A stretch of 32,437 bases of DNA from Candidatus Bathyarchaeota archaeon (GTDB lineage Archaea; Thermoproteota; Bathyarchaeia; 40CM-2-53-6): contig VBBR01000099.1 in the NCBI GenBank assembly GCA_005881615.1, forward strand, positions 1 to 32,437, given 5' to 3'. Positions 15,939 to 24,310 of the stretch are shown here, in pieces. A program made the translations under genes and the position numbers. The notes below the pieces were generated by a model. It made no database searches. It was not told the DNA's origin and worked only from the letters and a program-made list of their open reading frames with translations. Position 1 is the first letter of the stretch; each line of letters opens with the position of its first letter.

Positions 15939-16646
15939 TCAAGCGATGGGGCTTTGTATTTCGTAGTAAAGCCGTCTGTTTGTCTTTCCTTTGTTCTCCA
16001 GCTTTAACAGCTGGATTTGTCCAATCTCCTTGAGATGGGCTACGTGTAGTCCTCCGTCGGCCTGACGATCAACGCCTTCGATCTCGACAATTCTAAGTTG
16101 GGCTTCAGCCGGTGGCGCAGCCTCGGCAAGCTTCACCATGTCCGGGAGCTTGAGGGCTTCCTCCCGTTTCAGAAAATACGTCCTGACCGGTGCATCTTTT
16201 CTGATAAGATCGTTTGCTTCTGCCACGTATCCTTCGATCTGGGTTCGGTCGAACGATTCAAGGTTGAAGTCCATTCTAGACCGGTCCACGTCGATCTGGT
16301 TTCCCGTTATTCTGCAGTTAGCTCGCGAATAGAATAGAGAGCTGAGAAGGTGGCCGGCTGTATGCATCTTCATCAGTCGATGTCTCCTTTCCCAATCGAC
16401 TTGTCCTTTCACCTTGTCTCCAGGTTTCAGAGAAGCTGGAGATTCTAGGGTGTGGAGTATCCTATCGTCAGCTTTCGTTGTCTCTCGGACCAGTGCCGTG
16501 TTCAGGGCCCCGGTGTCGCAAGCCACACCACCACCGCGCGGGTAGAACAGGGTCTGGTCCAGAACAACCGCTTGCCCCTCGACCGAAACTACTTTGGCAT
16601 CGAACTCTTTGGAGTAAGGTTCTTCCCAGTACAGCTTCCTCGTAAT
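15939..16646 (-). CDS. alaX: Alanyl-tRNA editing protein AlaX, apparent ATT start
   Basis: The product hydrolyses mischarged Ser/Gly-tRNA(Ala) in trans. The editing-site signatures are HTAGHLL (zinc ligands HxxxH) and the FYPRGGGVACDTG glycine-rich motif, and the C-terminal part reads GLHVAHLKEIGQIQL. The frame continues upstream of the first ATG-like codon to ITRKLYWEEPYSKEFDAKVV, the true AlaX N-terminus. No ATG, GTG or TTG lies there: ATT at 16646 occupies the place of the initiator, preceded by GGGGAG 7 nt upstream. Length from ATT is 235 residues. It is 19 nt downstream of the LsrF-like gene, a likely operon. Confidence 0.88.
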   Translation of the reverse strand: MTRKLYWEEPYSKEFDAKVVSVEGQAVVLDQTLFYPRGGGVACDTGALNTALVRETTKADDRILHTLESPASLKPGDKVKGQVDWERRHRLMKMHTAGHLLSSLFYSRANCRITGNQIDVDRSRMDFNLESFDRTQIEGYVAEANDLIRKDAPVRTYFLKREEALKLPDMVKLAEAAPPAEAQLRIVEIEGVDRQADGGLHVAHLKEIGQIQLLKLENKGKTNRRLYYEIQSPIA

Positions 16647-16665
16647 GGATGATCTCCCCAGGCGA

Positions 16666-17493
16666 TTATCGTGCAGCAGACGGCTTTACGATTAGTGCCT
16701 CTTTGGCGCTCTTTGACTGGTTGTAGGCTTCCTGGGCTTCCCTCACAGTCGCGCTTTCATGAACTATCTCACGAATTGCCTTAATCATTGGCACGGGATG
16801 CTCAGACTGCCAGATGTTCCGTCCCATGTCGACGCCCACAGCTCCTTCTTGAATTGCGTCGTGCGCGAGTTGAAACGCGTCCAGCTCTGTCTCTAGTTTG
16901 GGTCCTCCAGCAACGACCAGAGGCACTGGACAGCCTTTGACGACTTTTCCAAAATCCTCGCAGTAGTATGTCTTGACAAAATGGGCACCGAGTTCCGCGG
17001 CGATTCTGCAAGCTAGCGCGAGATAGCGCGCGTCTCGTTTCTCCAGCTCCTTGCCCACCGCGGTAACGGCGAGAACGGGAATCTTGTGCTCTTCGCCTTC
17101 GTTCACAAGTTTTCCAAGGTTTGTCAGGGTTTGGTGCTCGTGGGCCGAGCCGACAAATATCGAGAGGGCCATTGCGCACACGTTCAACCGGACTGCGTCG
17201 CGGACAGAAGTCGTGATCGCCTCGTTTGTTAGAGAGTCTCCGATTATGCTAGCTCCACCGGAAACTCGAAGGACAATCGGAACGTTTGATCTAGGATCGA
17301 CAGAGGTCCGGAGCACTCCGCGGGTGCACATTATTGCATCGGAGTAAGCTAGAAGGGGTTCGATGGTTTTCCGAGGCTCCTCCAGCTTGTGAGTAGGACC
17401 CATGAAGTAGCCATGATCCACGGCAAGCATCACGGTCTTGCCCGTTTCAGGCTTGATTATTCTTGAAAGGCGGTTTTTCATTCCCCAGTCCAT
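16666..17493 (-). CDS. lsrF: LsrF-like class I aldolase-fold enzyme
   Basis: This 275-residue TIM-barrel protein of the DhnA/LsrF group begins MDWGMKNRLSRIIKPETGKT, close to the LsrF N-terminus. The core has AVDHGYFMGPT, the Schiff-base lysine in HFVKTYYCEDF (K174), and the phosphate-binding VAGGPK and GVDMGRNIWQ. LsrF is the thiolase that cleaves 3-hydroxy-5-phosphonooxypentane-2,4-dione in AI-2 breakdown. No lsr transport genes are nearby, so the archaeal substrate may differ (an aldolase or ADH-synthase role is an alternative). It is co-directional with alaX. Confidence 0.82.
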   Translation of the reverse strand: MDWGMKNRLSRIIKPETGKTVMLAVDHGYFMGPTHKLEEPRKTIEPLLAYSDAIMCTRGVLRTSVDPRSNVPIVLRVSGGASIIGDSLTNEAITTSVRDAVRLNVCAMALSIFVGSAHEHQTLTNLGKLVNEGEEHKIPVLAVTAVGKELEKRDARYLALACRIAAELGAHFVKTYYCEDFGKVVKGCPVPLVVAGGPKLETELDAFQLAHDAIQEGAVGVDMGRNIWQSEHPVPMIKAIREIVHESATVREAQEAYNQSKSAKEALIVKPSAAR

Positions 17494-17587
17494 AATCTGT
17501 CAGCTCAAACGGTGTTGCTGCCGCGACCGGATATTACAGTTTCTCCTTCAGACCATTCTAAAACCCCGAATCCCAGAAAGAATCGTA

Positions 17588-17605
17588 GAGCGTTCTAGAA
17601 CGCTC
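17588..17605. promoter_or_regulatory. Perfect 18-bp palindrome in divergent intergenic region
   Basis: GAGCGTTCTAGAACGCTC is fully self-complementary and lies in the 241-nt gap between the divergent lsrF-like and hydrolase genes. It has the size of a dimeric repressor site. No regulator gene is adjacent, so the partner is unknown. Confidence 0.4.
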
Positions 17606-17734
17606 AGGGAACCAACTTCGGGCAGGGGTCAAGAATTCGATACCTCAAGCTAGCGCCACGAGCTACTAAATCCCTATATCGCAACTGGGCGGCGCATCTC
17701 GTCAACAGACAGGCTGCTTTCAAGAGGCTTGTAG

Positions 17735-18568
17735 ATGATCCGACAAGGCTGGCCGTACTTTGAAGGATGGCCCTTCGCTGAGAGGTGGGTGCACCTTGAC
17801 GGGCTGGCAATCCACTACGTAGACGAGGGGTCCGGTGCGCGTCCAGTTGTAATGGTTCACGGCAACCCGGCTTGGTCCTACATGTGGAGGCGTCTGGTTC
17901 CCGCTATTACCGGTTCCGGTCATCGAGCTCTCGCGTTCGATCTGATGGGCTTCGGAAAATCAGAAAAGCCCAACCCGGACCTGCACGATTTTCCACACCA
18001 CGCAAGAATAGTCTCGAGCTACATCGAATCCCTAGGGCTAAGGAATCTGATCCTGATAGTGCACGATTGGGGAGGACCGCTCGCAATGCAGTACGTGATA
18101 CGACACCCGCAAAACGTTGCGGGCCTTGTCGTCATGAACACTTTCCTCACATCTGACTATCGCCTTCCTCCTCAAGTAGCGGCGAAAATCACACCCGCGA
18201 TCATCAAGGAATCATCCGTGCATCCTGAGAACGTCTCTGAGAGTGCCATGGAGGCCTACTGGGCACCGTTCCCGGACGACGAAGCGAAGAAAGCCTACCA
18301 GGCATTTCCAAGAATGTTCCCTGACTCACCGACACATCCTAGCTTCAAGCCGATGAAGGAGATAGAGCAAGCTCTCCCTCGGCTCAAGATTCCGACCCTG
18401 GTAATTTGGGGAACTGGAAAAACCGCCCCAACATATGCAGAGAGAGTGACTAAGATGATTCCGAATGCAAAGTTGACTCAGGTGAAGGCCGGCCACTTTG
18501 TACCGGAGGACGCACCTGACGAAGTCGAAAAGCTCGTACTAGGCTTCTTCTCCGAAAACCTTCTCTGA
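17735..18568 (+). CDS. Alpha/beta hydrolase, haloalkane-dehalogenase-like
   Basis: This 277-residue protein has the oxyanion motif HGNPAWSYMWR (residues 42-52), the nucleophile elbow VHDWGG with Asp111, and the catalytic-base region AGHFVPEDAP (H254). An Asp nucleophile followed by Trp is the haloalkane dehalogenase/epoxide hydrolase pattern, and HGNPAW resembles HGEPTW of the dehalogenases. The usual acid after strand 7 (WGxxDP) is not seen: the segment reads WGTGKTAPT. The acid may be supplied elsewhere, as in HLD-II enzymes, or activity may be altered. Substrate is unknown. Confidence 0.8.
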   Translation: MIRQGWPYFEGWPFAERWVHLDGLAIHYVDEGSGARPVVMVHGNPAWSYMWRRLVPAITGSGHRALAFDLMGFGKSEKPNPDLHDFPHHARIVSSYIESLGLRNLILIVHDWGGPLAMQYVIRHPQNVAGLVVMNTFLTSDYRLPPQVAAKITPAIIKESSVHPENVSESAMEAYWAPFPDDEAKKAYQAFPRMFPDSPTHPSFKPMKEIEQALPRLKIPTLVIWGTGKTAPTYAERVTKMIPNAKLTQVKAGHFVPEDAPDEVEKLVLGFFSENLL

Positions 18569-18650
18569 CTTGCTCACTACGGCCGCTCCAAAGCAGCTAC
18601 TGAGACCAAGCCAACCTACTGTGGACCTAGTAGCCCCCCTCGTTGCGAGA

Positions 18651-18662
18651 ATAAGTTAAAAG
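18651..18662 (+). promoter_or_regulatory. TATA-like element before the tyrosine-degradation genes
   Basis: ataagttaaaag stands 35-46 nt upstream of the HPPD ATG, after GC-rich sequence. It is compatible with a short leader. No obvious operator palindrome was seen beside it. Confidence 0.4.
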
Positions 18663-18696
18663 GTCCAACAATAGATTACCGAACGTCGATCCCAAA

Positions 18697-19785
18697 ATGA
18701 AGAATGACGCGTTACCCATAGAAGGAATAGACTATGTCGAGCTCTACGTTGGAAACGCGAAGCAGGCAAGTTACTTTTACAAGAACGGGTTCGGCTTTTC
18801 ACCCGTTGCCTATAGTGGGCCTGAGACTGGAGTCAAGGACAAGATCTCCTATCTCATGCAACAAGGCGATATCCGACTTCTACTAACCTCCTCCCTCATA
18901 CCCGACCATCCAATCTCTAGGTACGTCATCACCCATGGAGATGGAGTGGCCGATGTTGCGATGCGAGTCAAGGATGTTGACTGGACTTACAAGGAAGCAG
19001 TTCGGCGTGGGGCCAAGGGAATACAAGCACCTAAGATTCTCAAGGACGAGCATGGAACGATACGAGGCGCAGCCATAGCAGCCTATGGCGACACGGTCCA
19101 CACGTTCATAGAGCGTCACGACTACCGCGGAATCTTCGCCCCGGGATACGTGCCATTCCAGGGCAAGGCCGAGTCTGTCGGGCTGAAACAGGTGGACCAT
19201 GTCGTCGCGAACGTGGAGGAAGGAAAAATGGACTATTGGGTAGAATTCTACGGCAATGTATTCGGATTCACCCAGCTCATCAGCTTTGATGACAAGGACA
19301 TCAGTACCGAATACTCAGCCCTCCGATCTAAAGTCATGCGCAACCCAACCGGGACGGTCAAGTTCCCGATCAACGAGCCGGCCGCAGGAAAAAGAAAATC
19401 GCAGATACAAGAATATCTCGACTATTTCAAAGGAGCTGGCGTCCAACACCTCGCCATCTCCACAGACGACCTCGTCGCCACAGTTGCAAGATTAGCCGAG
19501 CGGGGAATCGAATTCTTGCGGACACCTGACAGCTATTACGAGGAGCTTCCTAAGCGCGTCGGAGGAATCTCGGAGAGAATAGATGATCTCAAACGGCTCG
19601 GCATATTGGTGGACAAGGATGAGAAGGGCTACATGCTCCAGATATTCACGAAACCCCTCCAAGACCGGCCCACACTGTTCTTCGAACTGATCCAGAGAAA
19701 GGGAAGCGAATCCTTCGGAAAGGGCAACTTCAAGGCCCTGTTCCAGTCCATAGAGGCGGAACAGGCGAAACGCGGAAACCTCTAA
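18697..19785 (+). CDS. hpd: 4-hydroxyphenylpyruvate dioxygenase
   Basis: This 362-residue non-heme Fe(II) dioxygenase converts 4-hydroxyphenylpyruvate plus O2 to homogentisate and CO2. It has two vicinal-oxygen-chelate domains. The iron triad is visible in the C-terminal one: H168 (QVDHVVANV), H251 (VQHLAIST) and E330 (TLFFELIQRKG). The C-terminal helix GKGNFKALFQSIEAEQ, which gates the active site, is present, and length is normal. It heads a tightly packed run (6 nt to the FAH-family gene). The paralogous hydroxymandelate synthase is an alternative, but the neighbours favour HPPD. Confidence 0.95.
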   Translation: MKNDALPIEGIDYVELYVGNAKQASYFYKNGFGFSPVAYSGPETGVKDKISYLMQQGDIRLLLTSSLIPDHPISRYVITHGDGVADVAMRVKDVDWTYKEAVRRGAKGIQAPKILKDEHGTIRGAAIAAYGDTVHTFIERHDYRGIFAPGYVPFQGKAESVGLKQVDHVVANVEEGKMDYWVEFYGNVFGFTQLISFDDKDISTEYSALRSKVMRNPTGTVKFPINEPAAGKRKSQIQEYLDYFKGAGVQHLAISTDDLVATVARLAERGIEFLRTPDSYYEELPKRVGGISERIDDLKRLGILVDKDEKGYMLQIFTKPLQDRPTLFFELIQRKGSESFGKGNFKALFQSIEAEQAKRGNL

Positions 19786-19791
19786 CCTCAG

Positions 19792-20802
19792 ATGAAACTG
19801 GTCGCCTACACCACAAAGAAAACGCCGAACAAGACCCGTACCGGGCTGTTGTGGGGAGAATGGATACTAGACATCGACCGAGTTACTAACGTCGCCGAGA
19901 AACTGAACATTAACCCTCCACGTTCAATTCGAAGTCTCCCAGCAACTCCGTCAATTCAACAGATCTTATCCAAGAGTCCCAAACTCCTGGACGATCTTCA
20001 ATCCCTGTCGTGGCGGATCTTCAACAGAATCCCACCCGAACATGTTCACCGATTCATGACCCGAACCGAAGATGCCGGGATCAAGGCTCCAATTCCAAAC
20101 CCACCCACCCTACGAGATTTCTATGCGTTCGAAGATCACGTCAAAACTGCACGAGCACGGCGAGGCCTGCCGATGCCGCAAGAATGGTACGAGTTTCCCG
20201 CGTTCTACTACTCAAATCCGCACGTAATCTATGGTCCCGAGGCGGACATCCCCTATCCATCCTATACTAAGACGCTTGACTACGAGCTTGAGGTTGCGTG
20301 CATAATCGGGCGAGGGGGAATCGACATACCCGAAGCTGAAGCCGAGTCCCACATTGCCGGCTACACCATAATGAACGATTGGAGCGCACGAGACGTTCAG
20401 GTGGGCGAGATGAAAATTGGGCTTGGCCCGGCAAAGGCAAAGGATTTCGCTACCTCCTTAGGACCATGGCTCGTCACGCCTGACGAGCTACAAGACCGGA
20501 AGACCGGACCAGGAAAGTTCAATCTCAAGATGACCGCCAAAGTCAACAACAAACAATTCTCAACGGGAAACATGGACAGGATGCACTGGAGCTTCCCCCA
20601 GATGATCGCTCGCGCCTCCCAATCTGTCCAACTTCAGCCTGGAGAAGTGTTCGGATCCGGTACCGTCGGAACAGGCTCTCTTCTGGAACTCGGACTTGAG
20701 GTTCATCCTTGGTTGAAACTCGGAGACACAGTGGAGCTTGAGATCGAAAGGCTTGGAGTGTTGAGAAACAAAGTTATACGCCCCGAGAAAAGCTCAGAGT
20801 GA
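19792..20802 (+). CDS. Fumarylacetoacetate hydrolase family enzyme
   Basis: This 336-residue protein shows the family metal site: Asp in YAFEDHV (D115), E165 and E167 in DYELEVACIIG, and Asp in IMNDWSARD (D196). The C-terminal GSGTVGTGSLLELG matches FAH. In this setting it should hydrolyse fumarylacetoacetate to fumarate and acetoacetate. No maleylacetoacetate isomerase is found, so it might accept the maleyl isomer. It overlaps the homogentisate dioxygenase gene by 4 nt (GTGA), indicating translational coupling. Confidence 0.9.
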   Translation: MKLVAYTTKKTPNKTRTGLLWGEWILDIDRVTNVAEKLNINPPRSIRSLPATPSIQQILSKSPKLLDDLQSLSWRIFNRIPPEHVHRFMTRTEDAGIKAPIPNPPTLRDFYAFEDHVKTARARRGLPMPQEWYEFPAFYYSNPHVIYGPEADIPYPSYTKTLDYELEVACIIGRGGIDIPEAEAESHIAGYTIMNDWSARDVQVGEMKIGLGPAKAKDFATSLGPWLVTPDELQDRKTGPGKFNLKMTAKVNNKQFSTGNMDRMHWSFPQMIARASQSVQLQPGEVFGSGTVGTGSLLELGLEVHPWLKLGDTVELEIERLGVLRNKVIRPEKSSE

Positions 20803-21974
20803 CAGAATTGCCCAGTTATTACAGCATTGGCAAACTTCCTGCCAAGAGGCATACCCAATTTCGAAAACCAGACGGCTCGTTGTACCAGGAAGAGGTTTTT
20901 GGGACAGAAGCATTCTCAGGAGTGTACTCGACGCTCTACCACATCAATCCCCCTACAAGAGTGTCTCACATCAAGAAGCTGAAAGATCTCGCGATAACTC
21001 GCTGGCAACCTGACCTCCATCGTCATCATCACGTTCGCACCAAGAACTCGGAGCTGGCAAAGGACCCTGTCGAGGGACGCCAGCCCCTCTTCTACAATGA
21101 TGACGTATTCGTCTCGACAGTCCGACCTTCCCACGGAATGGACTGGTTCTTCAGGAACGCCCAAGGAGACGAACTATACTTCATCCATGAAGGAAAGGGT
21201 AACATCGAATCCGTGTTCGGAATCCTTCCATTCCATGAGGGCGACTTCATCATCGTTCCACGGGGAACCACCTATAGAATAGACCTGGATGGGAGAGAAA
21301 ACCGGTTCATGATAACCGAATCCGCCGGGCCCATCGAAGTTCCCAAACGGTACAGAAACGATTATGGCCAGCTGGTTGAGCTGGCGCCCTATGCGGACAG
21401 AGATTTTCGTCGGCCCGAGAAACTTGTCCCGCACAGCGATTCTGGAGAATTTGAGGTCCGAGTCAAGATCGACAACTCATTAATGTCGTACGTTTTCGAC
21501 TATCACCCTATCGACGTTGTCGGATGGGACGGCTACCTCTATCCCTGGATTTTCAACGTTAACGATTTCGAGCCTCTGACCGGTCGCATTCATCAGCCCC
21601 CGCCGATCCATCAAACGTTCGAAGCGCCCGGGTTTGACGTATTGTCCTTCGTCCCGCGGAAACTCGACTATCACCCTCAAGCAGTACCCGTCCCGTACAA
21701 CCACAGCAACATCGACAGCGACGAGGTCCTCTACTATGTTAGCGGAGACTTCAGCAGCCGCCGAGGAATCGAAGTAGGATCATTCACACTGCACCGTAGA
21801 GGAGTACACCACGGACCCCAACCAGGGGCCGTGGAAGCAAGCCTAGGAAAAGACTCTACAAATGAACTGGCAATTATGATAGAGACCAAGAAGCCGTTGA
21901 AGGTGACCTCGATTGCTGAGAAGCTGGACGATCCCAACTATCCCTTCAGCTGGCAGACACCAGCCAAGAAATAA
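20799..21974 (+). CDS. hmgA: Homogentisate 1,2-dioxygenase
   Basis: This 391-residue cupin-fold enzyme starts at GTG 20799. It opens the ring of homogentisate with O2 to give 4-maleylacetoacetate. The Fe(II) ligands align with the human enzyme (H335, E341, H371): H302 in YNHSN, E309 in SDEVLYY, and His in HHGPQPG (H338). Other conserved parts are PSHGMDWFFRN and VGWDGYLYPWIFNVNDFEP. The length is shorter than the ~440 of bacterial/eukaryotic forms, as in other prokaryotic short forms. It lies centrally in the catabolic run. Confidence 0.94.
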   Translation: MTELPSYYSIGKLPAKRHTQFRKPDGSLYQEEVFGTEAFSGVYSTLYHINPPTRVSHIKKLKDLAITRWQPDLHRHHHVRTKNSELAKDPVEGRQPLFYNDDVFVSTVRPSHGMDWFFRNAQGDELYFIHEGKGNIESVFGILPFHEGDFIIVPRGTTYRIDLDGRENRFMITESAGPIEVPKRYRNDYGQLVELAPYADRDFRRPEKLVPHSDSGEFEVRVKIDNSLMSYVFDYHPIDVVGWDGYLYPWIFNVNDFEPLTGRIHQPPPIHQTFEAPGFDVLSFVPRKLDYHPQAVPVPYNHSNIDSDEVLYYVSGDFSSRRGIEVGSFTLHRRGVHHGPQPGAVEASLGKDSTNELAIMIETKKPLKVTSIAEKLDDPNYPFSWQTPAKK

Positions 21975-22009
21975 ACTGCCGTAGCCTTCCGAATCCGAAG
22001 CTGACATTC

Positions 22010-23116
22010 TTGTCTGATTTGCAGATCGTCAGCGGCGAGTACTCCTATCTGCCGATCGAGAGAGTCCACTTTGGACCCGGCTCAATTGCACAGTTATCTG
22101 AAGAGCTTGGCAAGCTAAAATCACATCGTCCATTCATAATAACAGGACAAACCATCGCAGAAAAGACAAGACTCGTAGACACAATCGAAAAGGCATCTGG
22201 ACGAAAGCTTGTCGGTGTCTTCTCAGGCATCAAGCAACACGCACCGATAAGCAGCATAAACCGGGCGATCAGCGAAGCAGAAAAAGCAAGAGCGGACTCT
22301 CTCATTAGCCTTGGAGGAGGCAGCCCTATCGACTCCACAAAGATCGCTGTCAAGGAGCTCTCAGAAAACTTCGCCAAACCCATCATTCCCCACCTCGCGA
22401 TTCCCACAACACTCTCCGCCGCTGAATTTTCCCCATCCGCAGGAATGACAGATGACACTTCAAAAAGAAAGACCGGAGTCCGTGATCCACGGCTCGTCCC
22501 ACGTTTCGTCTTCCTCGACCCGAAGATCACAGTTGATACTCCGTCGTGGCTCTGGGCGTGTACCGGAATCCGAAGTCTCGACCACGCTGTGGAATCTCTT
22601 TACTCCCCCAGACACCAGCCATACGTTGACACCCTCGCACTCGAATCCATCAAACTCCTCTTTCAAGATCTCAAGTCATCCACCAACAACCCGGGCGACA
22701 TCGGCCCACGTCTATCGTGTCAGATGGCGGCTTGGATGTCTTTCGCAGGTGTCCAGAGCGTCGGGACGGGATTGAGCCATGCAATAGGACGCGTCATTGG
22801 CGCAACTTGGGACATACCCCACGGCATCACATCATGCTTGACGTTGGCCCAGGTAATGAGGCACGAGGCTCAGAAACATCCCGACAGGCTCGCGATGATT
22901 GCCCAGGCAGAAGGACAGGACTTGAAAGGAATGAGCGAAAACAAGCTAGCTCTATCAGCGGCCCAACGAGTGGAAGATCTGGTCAAAGATTTGGGACTCT
23001 CCAAGAGACTCAGCGACTATGGAATCAAGAAGGAAGACTTACCGTCGATTGCAAGAGACGCATCCTCATCCGGAGAATATTCAACTGCGTTACAGGTCCT
23101 AGAAGCAATTTTCTAG
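22010..23116 (+). CDS. Fe-ADH family reductase, maleylacetate-reductase-like
   Basis: This 368-residue two-domain protein starts at TTG 22010. Its N-terminal NAD(P)-binding part contains VHFGPGS and SLGGGSPIDSTK; the C-terminal helical part has SLDHAVESLYS, GLSHAIGRVIG and DIPHGITS. The His positions H192, H257 and H271 match group III dehydrogenase metal ligands, but the family Asp four residues before H192 is Arg188. Maleylacetate reductases also lack this Asp. Context in aromatic breakdown favours reduction of a maleyl-type intermediate. The archaeal glycerol-1-phosphate dehydrogenase is a less likely alternative. Confidence 0.8.
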   Translation: MSDLQIVSGEYSYLPIERVHFGPGSIAQLSEELGKLKSHRPFIITGQTIAEKTRLVDTIEKASGRKLVGVFSGIKQHAPISSINRAISEAEKARADSLISLGGGSPIDSTKIAVKELSENFAKPIIPHLAIPTTLSAAEFSPSAGMTDDTSKRKTGVRDPRLVPRFVFLDPKITVDTPSWLWACTGIRSLDHAVESLYSPRHQPYVDTLALESIKLLFQDLKSSTNNPGDIGPRLSCQMAAWMSFAGVQSVGTGLSHAIGRVIGATWDIPHGITSCLTLAQVMRHEAQKHPDRLAMIAQAEGQDLKGMSENKLALSAAQRVEDLVKDLGLSKRLSDYGIKKEDLPSIARDASSSGEYSTALQVLEAIF

Positions 23117-23196
23117 CTGTTGAAAAGTTGAAAGCCTTAACGCCAAGGAAGTCAGAACAGCTAGTCCTCCGCGTGCAAGCGTTCGGGGTTCAATAG

Positions 23197-24048
23197 ATGC
23201 CAGGGATAACTGAAAGACTTCTCTACCGTATCGCAAAGCGATGGATAGCAGGATATTCGCTCGATGACGCGATCAAAGTCGCCCACGATGCGAACAACAG
23301 AAAACTGAGAGTAATCCTCAACCGACTGGGCGAACACACCCCTGACGAGAAGCTGATCCAAGGTTACACGGAAGAATACCTCAGACTTCTAGATCGGATA
23401 CGAGCGGAGAAAATAAACGGTACGATTTCGGTAAAACCATCTCAGCTAGGGCTTGCCGCAAATCCTTCTCTCTACAAGGCGAACCTGCTACGAATTGTAG
23501 AAAGAGCCGAAGAATATGACCAGTTCGTCTGGATAGACATGGAAAATTCTCCTTACACCGGGGAGACGCTAGAGACGTACAGGGAGATTCTTCCCGGTCA
23601 TCGACAGTTGGGAGTCTGTTTGCAGGCAAACATGAAACGGACCGAGTCTGATCTCAAAGATCTTATTCCTCGCGGCGGGATTGTCCGGCTTGTGAAAGGT
23701 GCGTATCCTGAGCGCGGAGAGTTGGCTTACAAGAAGCGAAGCGAGGTTAATGCGAACTACGTTAGACTCATGACCATGCTCTTTGAGAGAGGAGGTCGGT
23801 TTGCCATCGGGACCCATGATGGAAAGCTCATTGACATTGCAAGAGAACTTGCAAAGGTTCGGCAGCCAAACTTCGAGTTTCAATTGCTGAAAGGAATCAG
23901 AGATGACATCAAGCCAACTTTGATCGAGGAAGGATATCGAGTAAGCGAGTACATCCCCTATGGACCAGAGTGGTACAATTACAGTAAGCGGAGGATGCGC
24001 GAGCGAAAGCGGAACATTCTACTCCTCCTACGATCCATCACTGGCTAG
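23197..24048 (+). CDS. putA: Proline dehydrogenase
   Basis: This 283-residue single-domain PRODH oxidises proline to pyrroline-5-carboxylate with FAD. Signatures are SVKPSQLGL, FVWIDMENSPYT, LGVCLQANMKRTESDL, RLVKGAYPE and FAIGTHD. The C-terminal YIPYGPEWYNYSKRRMRE matches the family YVPfG..W..Y..rR substrate motif. It lacks the P5C-dehydrogenase half found in bacterial PutA fusions, and no separate P5C dehydrogenase is in the window. It lies 80 nt after the Fe-ADH gene and may share its transcript. Confidence 0.93.
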   Translation: MPGITERLLYRIAKRWIAGYSLDDAIKVAHDANNRKLRVILNRLGEHTPDEKLIQGYTEEYLRLLDRIRAEKINGTISVKPSQLGLAANPSLYKANLLRIVERAEEYDQFVWIDMENSPYTGETLETYREILPGHRQLGVCLQANMKRTESDLKDLIPRGGIVRLVKGAYPERGELAYKKRSEVNANYVRLMTMLFERGGRFAIGTHDGKLIDIARELAKVRQPNFEFQLLKGIRDDIKPTLIEEGYRVSEYIPYGPEWYNYSKRRMRERKRNILLLLRSITG

Positions 24049-24115
24049 TCCTAACTGGGAAGATGGAGCAGAGCTTATCTACAGTTTCGGACTGCCCGCT
24101 GAAACATTCCGCGAG

Positions 24116-24310
24116 ATGAGGATCAGAAACAGGGGATTGGTTGTTACGGATCAGGTGGACAAGAACTTCATCGCCGATCTACTAGTACTACTCGTCATCC
24201 TCATGGTTGTTGTCGGAGGCTTCGCGTTTCTCCATGCTACAGCAATCCTTGTTGGCGGAGGCCTGGCACTAGTCGTCGCTGTTGCTGCCGAATTTGCCTG
24301 GTCTCGCTGA
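24116..24310 (+). CDS. Small membrane protein, unknown
   Basis: The frame is open from 23960, inside proline dehydrogenase, but the overlapping part is not protein-like. ATG 24116 gives 64 residues. Two hydrophobic segments (about 22-41 and 43-60) follow a polar start, and the protein ends AEFAWSR. No family is recognised. Its 3' end overlaps the convergent gene by 42 nt, which makes one of the two ends uncertain. Confidence 0.45.
   Translation: MRIRNRGLVVTDQVDKNFIADLLVLLVILMVVVGGFAFLHATAILVGGGLALVVAVAAEFAWSR

Noticed and set aside
23960-24115. Upstream start for the small membrane protein at 24116
   Set aside because: This part lies within proline dehydrogenase in another frame and reads as a low-complexity shadow.
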